NCBI GenBank assembly: GCA_021792555.1
Contig: JAJYUL010000021.1
Span: 1 to 57,147 of the forward strand
Origin: Pseudomonadota bacterium
Lineage (GTDB): Bacteria; Pseudomonadota; Gammaproteobacteria; Steroidobacterales; Steroidobacteraceae
Reading direction: 5' to 3'
Length of the DNA stretch: 57,147 nt
Positions 56,816 through 57,147 of this stretch are shown here, piece by piece. A program made the translations under genes and the position numbers. A model generated the notes under the pieces. That model saw nothing but the letters and a program-made list of their open reading frames with translations, was not told the DNA's origin and did not search any database. Within the stretch, counting starts at the first letter, position 1. The number at the start of each line of letters is the position of its first letter.

Positions 56816-57147
56816 GCCGTGGGCGTCGTTCCTCGCAGCGCTTGATGCGGTGGTCGGAACGCCGGTGGAGATCCACTGTCTTGGCGGCTTCATGGTAGAA
56901 CACACCTACCGCATCCAGCGAGATACACCGACAGAAGACCTCGACTTCCTATCAGCCATCGATATTGCGCATTCTGTGCCAATCAACATTGAATCTTTGG
57001 CCGGAAAGGGCACTGCATTTCACAGGCAACACAAGATGTATGTCCAGTACGTTGGCATCTCCACGCCACCGTGCGACTACCAGCAGCGCCTAGTGGCCGT
57101 GTATCCACAAGTCCACTGGAAGAACCTGCGGCTATTTGGCCTCGAAG
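56790..57147 (+). CDS. Nucleotidyltransferase-like protein, partial at right edge
   Basis: 119 residues from ATG 56790, open to the window edge. EIHCLGGFMVEHTYRI followed by TPTEDLDFLSAIDI has the GG(x) and DxD pattern of nucleotidyltransferases such as the DUF6036/AbiEii-like toxins. It overlaps the XRE gene by 26 bases in another frame, so expression is coupled. If the full gene is of this class it would modify tRNA or another substrate; the visible part is too short to decide. Confidence 0.65.
   Translation, partial: MSAKDRPPEPWASFLAALDAVVGTPVEIHCLGGFMVEHTYRIQRDTPTEDLDFLSAIDIAHSVPINIESLAGKGTAFHRQHKMYVQYVGISTPPCDYQQRLVAVYPQVHWKNLRLFGLE

Overview
The window is GC-rich, densely packed bacterial chromosome. 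RraB-family, GpmA, HrpA, ZapE, XerD and ETF-QO proteins, together with a 1619-residue NAD-glutamate dehydrogenase, point to a Gammaproteobacterium, perhaps near Steroidobacterales or Nevskiales (the order is a guess). Bases 1 to about 52.2 kb look like stable core genome. From about 52.2 kb to the right edge the DNA is accessory: decayed toxin-antitoxin genes, an IS630 remnant, a broken Fic gene, orphan proteins and an apparently intact XRE/nucleotidyltransferase pair.

Layout: (1) 1-3.3 kb (minus), a cobalamin-riboswitch-controlled BtuB-like receptor followed by a His-capped membrane protein. (2) 2.8-6.3 kb (minus), a small membrane protein, an FAD-linked oxidase, a VIT/MbfA-type iron exporter and an extremely acidic DUF6763-like protein. 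(3) 6.4-8.9 kb (plus), proB-proA. (4) 8.8-14.6 kb (minus), a compact molybdenum-cofactor operon, moeA-moaA-moaC-(mobA+moaD)-(moaE+moeB+rhodanese), in which five activities are packed into two fusion polypeptides. (5) 14.7-15.6 kb, a haloacid dehalogenase pseudogene and tRNA-Arg(TCG). (6) 15.7-22.2 kb, a phosphotransacylase-like enzyme, a GT39-type transferase, a tandem ABC ATPase, PhzF-like, YkoF-like, [2Fe-2S] ferredoxin and RraB-like genes. (7) 22.2-29.1 kb, gpmA and NAD-GDH (minus), with hpd divergent from GDH. (8) 29.2-35.8 kb, hrpA, a hyaluronan/chitin-synthase-like GT2 and a convergent UDP-sugar dehydrogenase. (9) 36-47.2 kb, a minus-strand run TetR-thiolase-SDR-ETF:QO-acetoacetyl-CoA synthetase-zapE, divergent from a fused isobutyryl-CoA mutase (icmF). 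(10) 47.1-52.2 kb, plsC, xerD, fdxA, a NUDIX hydrolase and a TPR/GGDEF diguanylate cyclase.

How the genes may work together: IcmF (valine-derived isobutyryl-CoA), the SDR and thiolase (isoleucine and short-chain acyl-CoA), ETF:QO (electrons from acyl-CoA dehydrogenases), acetoacetyl-CoA synthetase (acetoacetate from leucine, and from tyrosine via Hpd) and NAD-GDH fit an amino-acid and branched-chain acyl-CoA catabolic lifestyle. IcmF needs adenosylcobalamin, which gives a use for the B12 uptake locus. No complete new defence or mobile system is proven. The most unusual items are the molybdenum-cofactor fusion pair, the probably autorepressed and perhaps leaderless XRE/nucleotidyltransferase pair cut by the right edge, and the palindrome over the predicted icmF start site.
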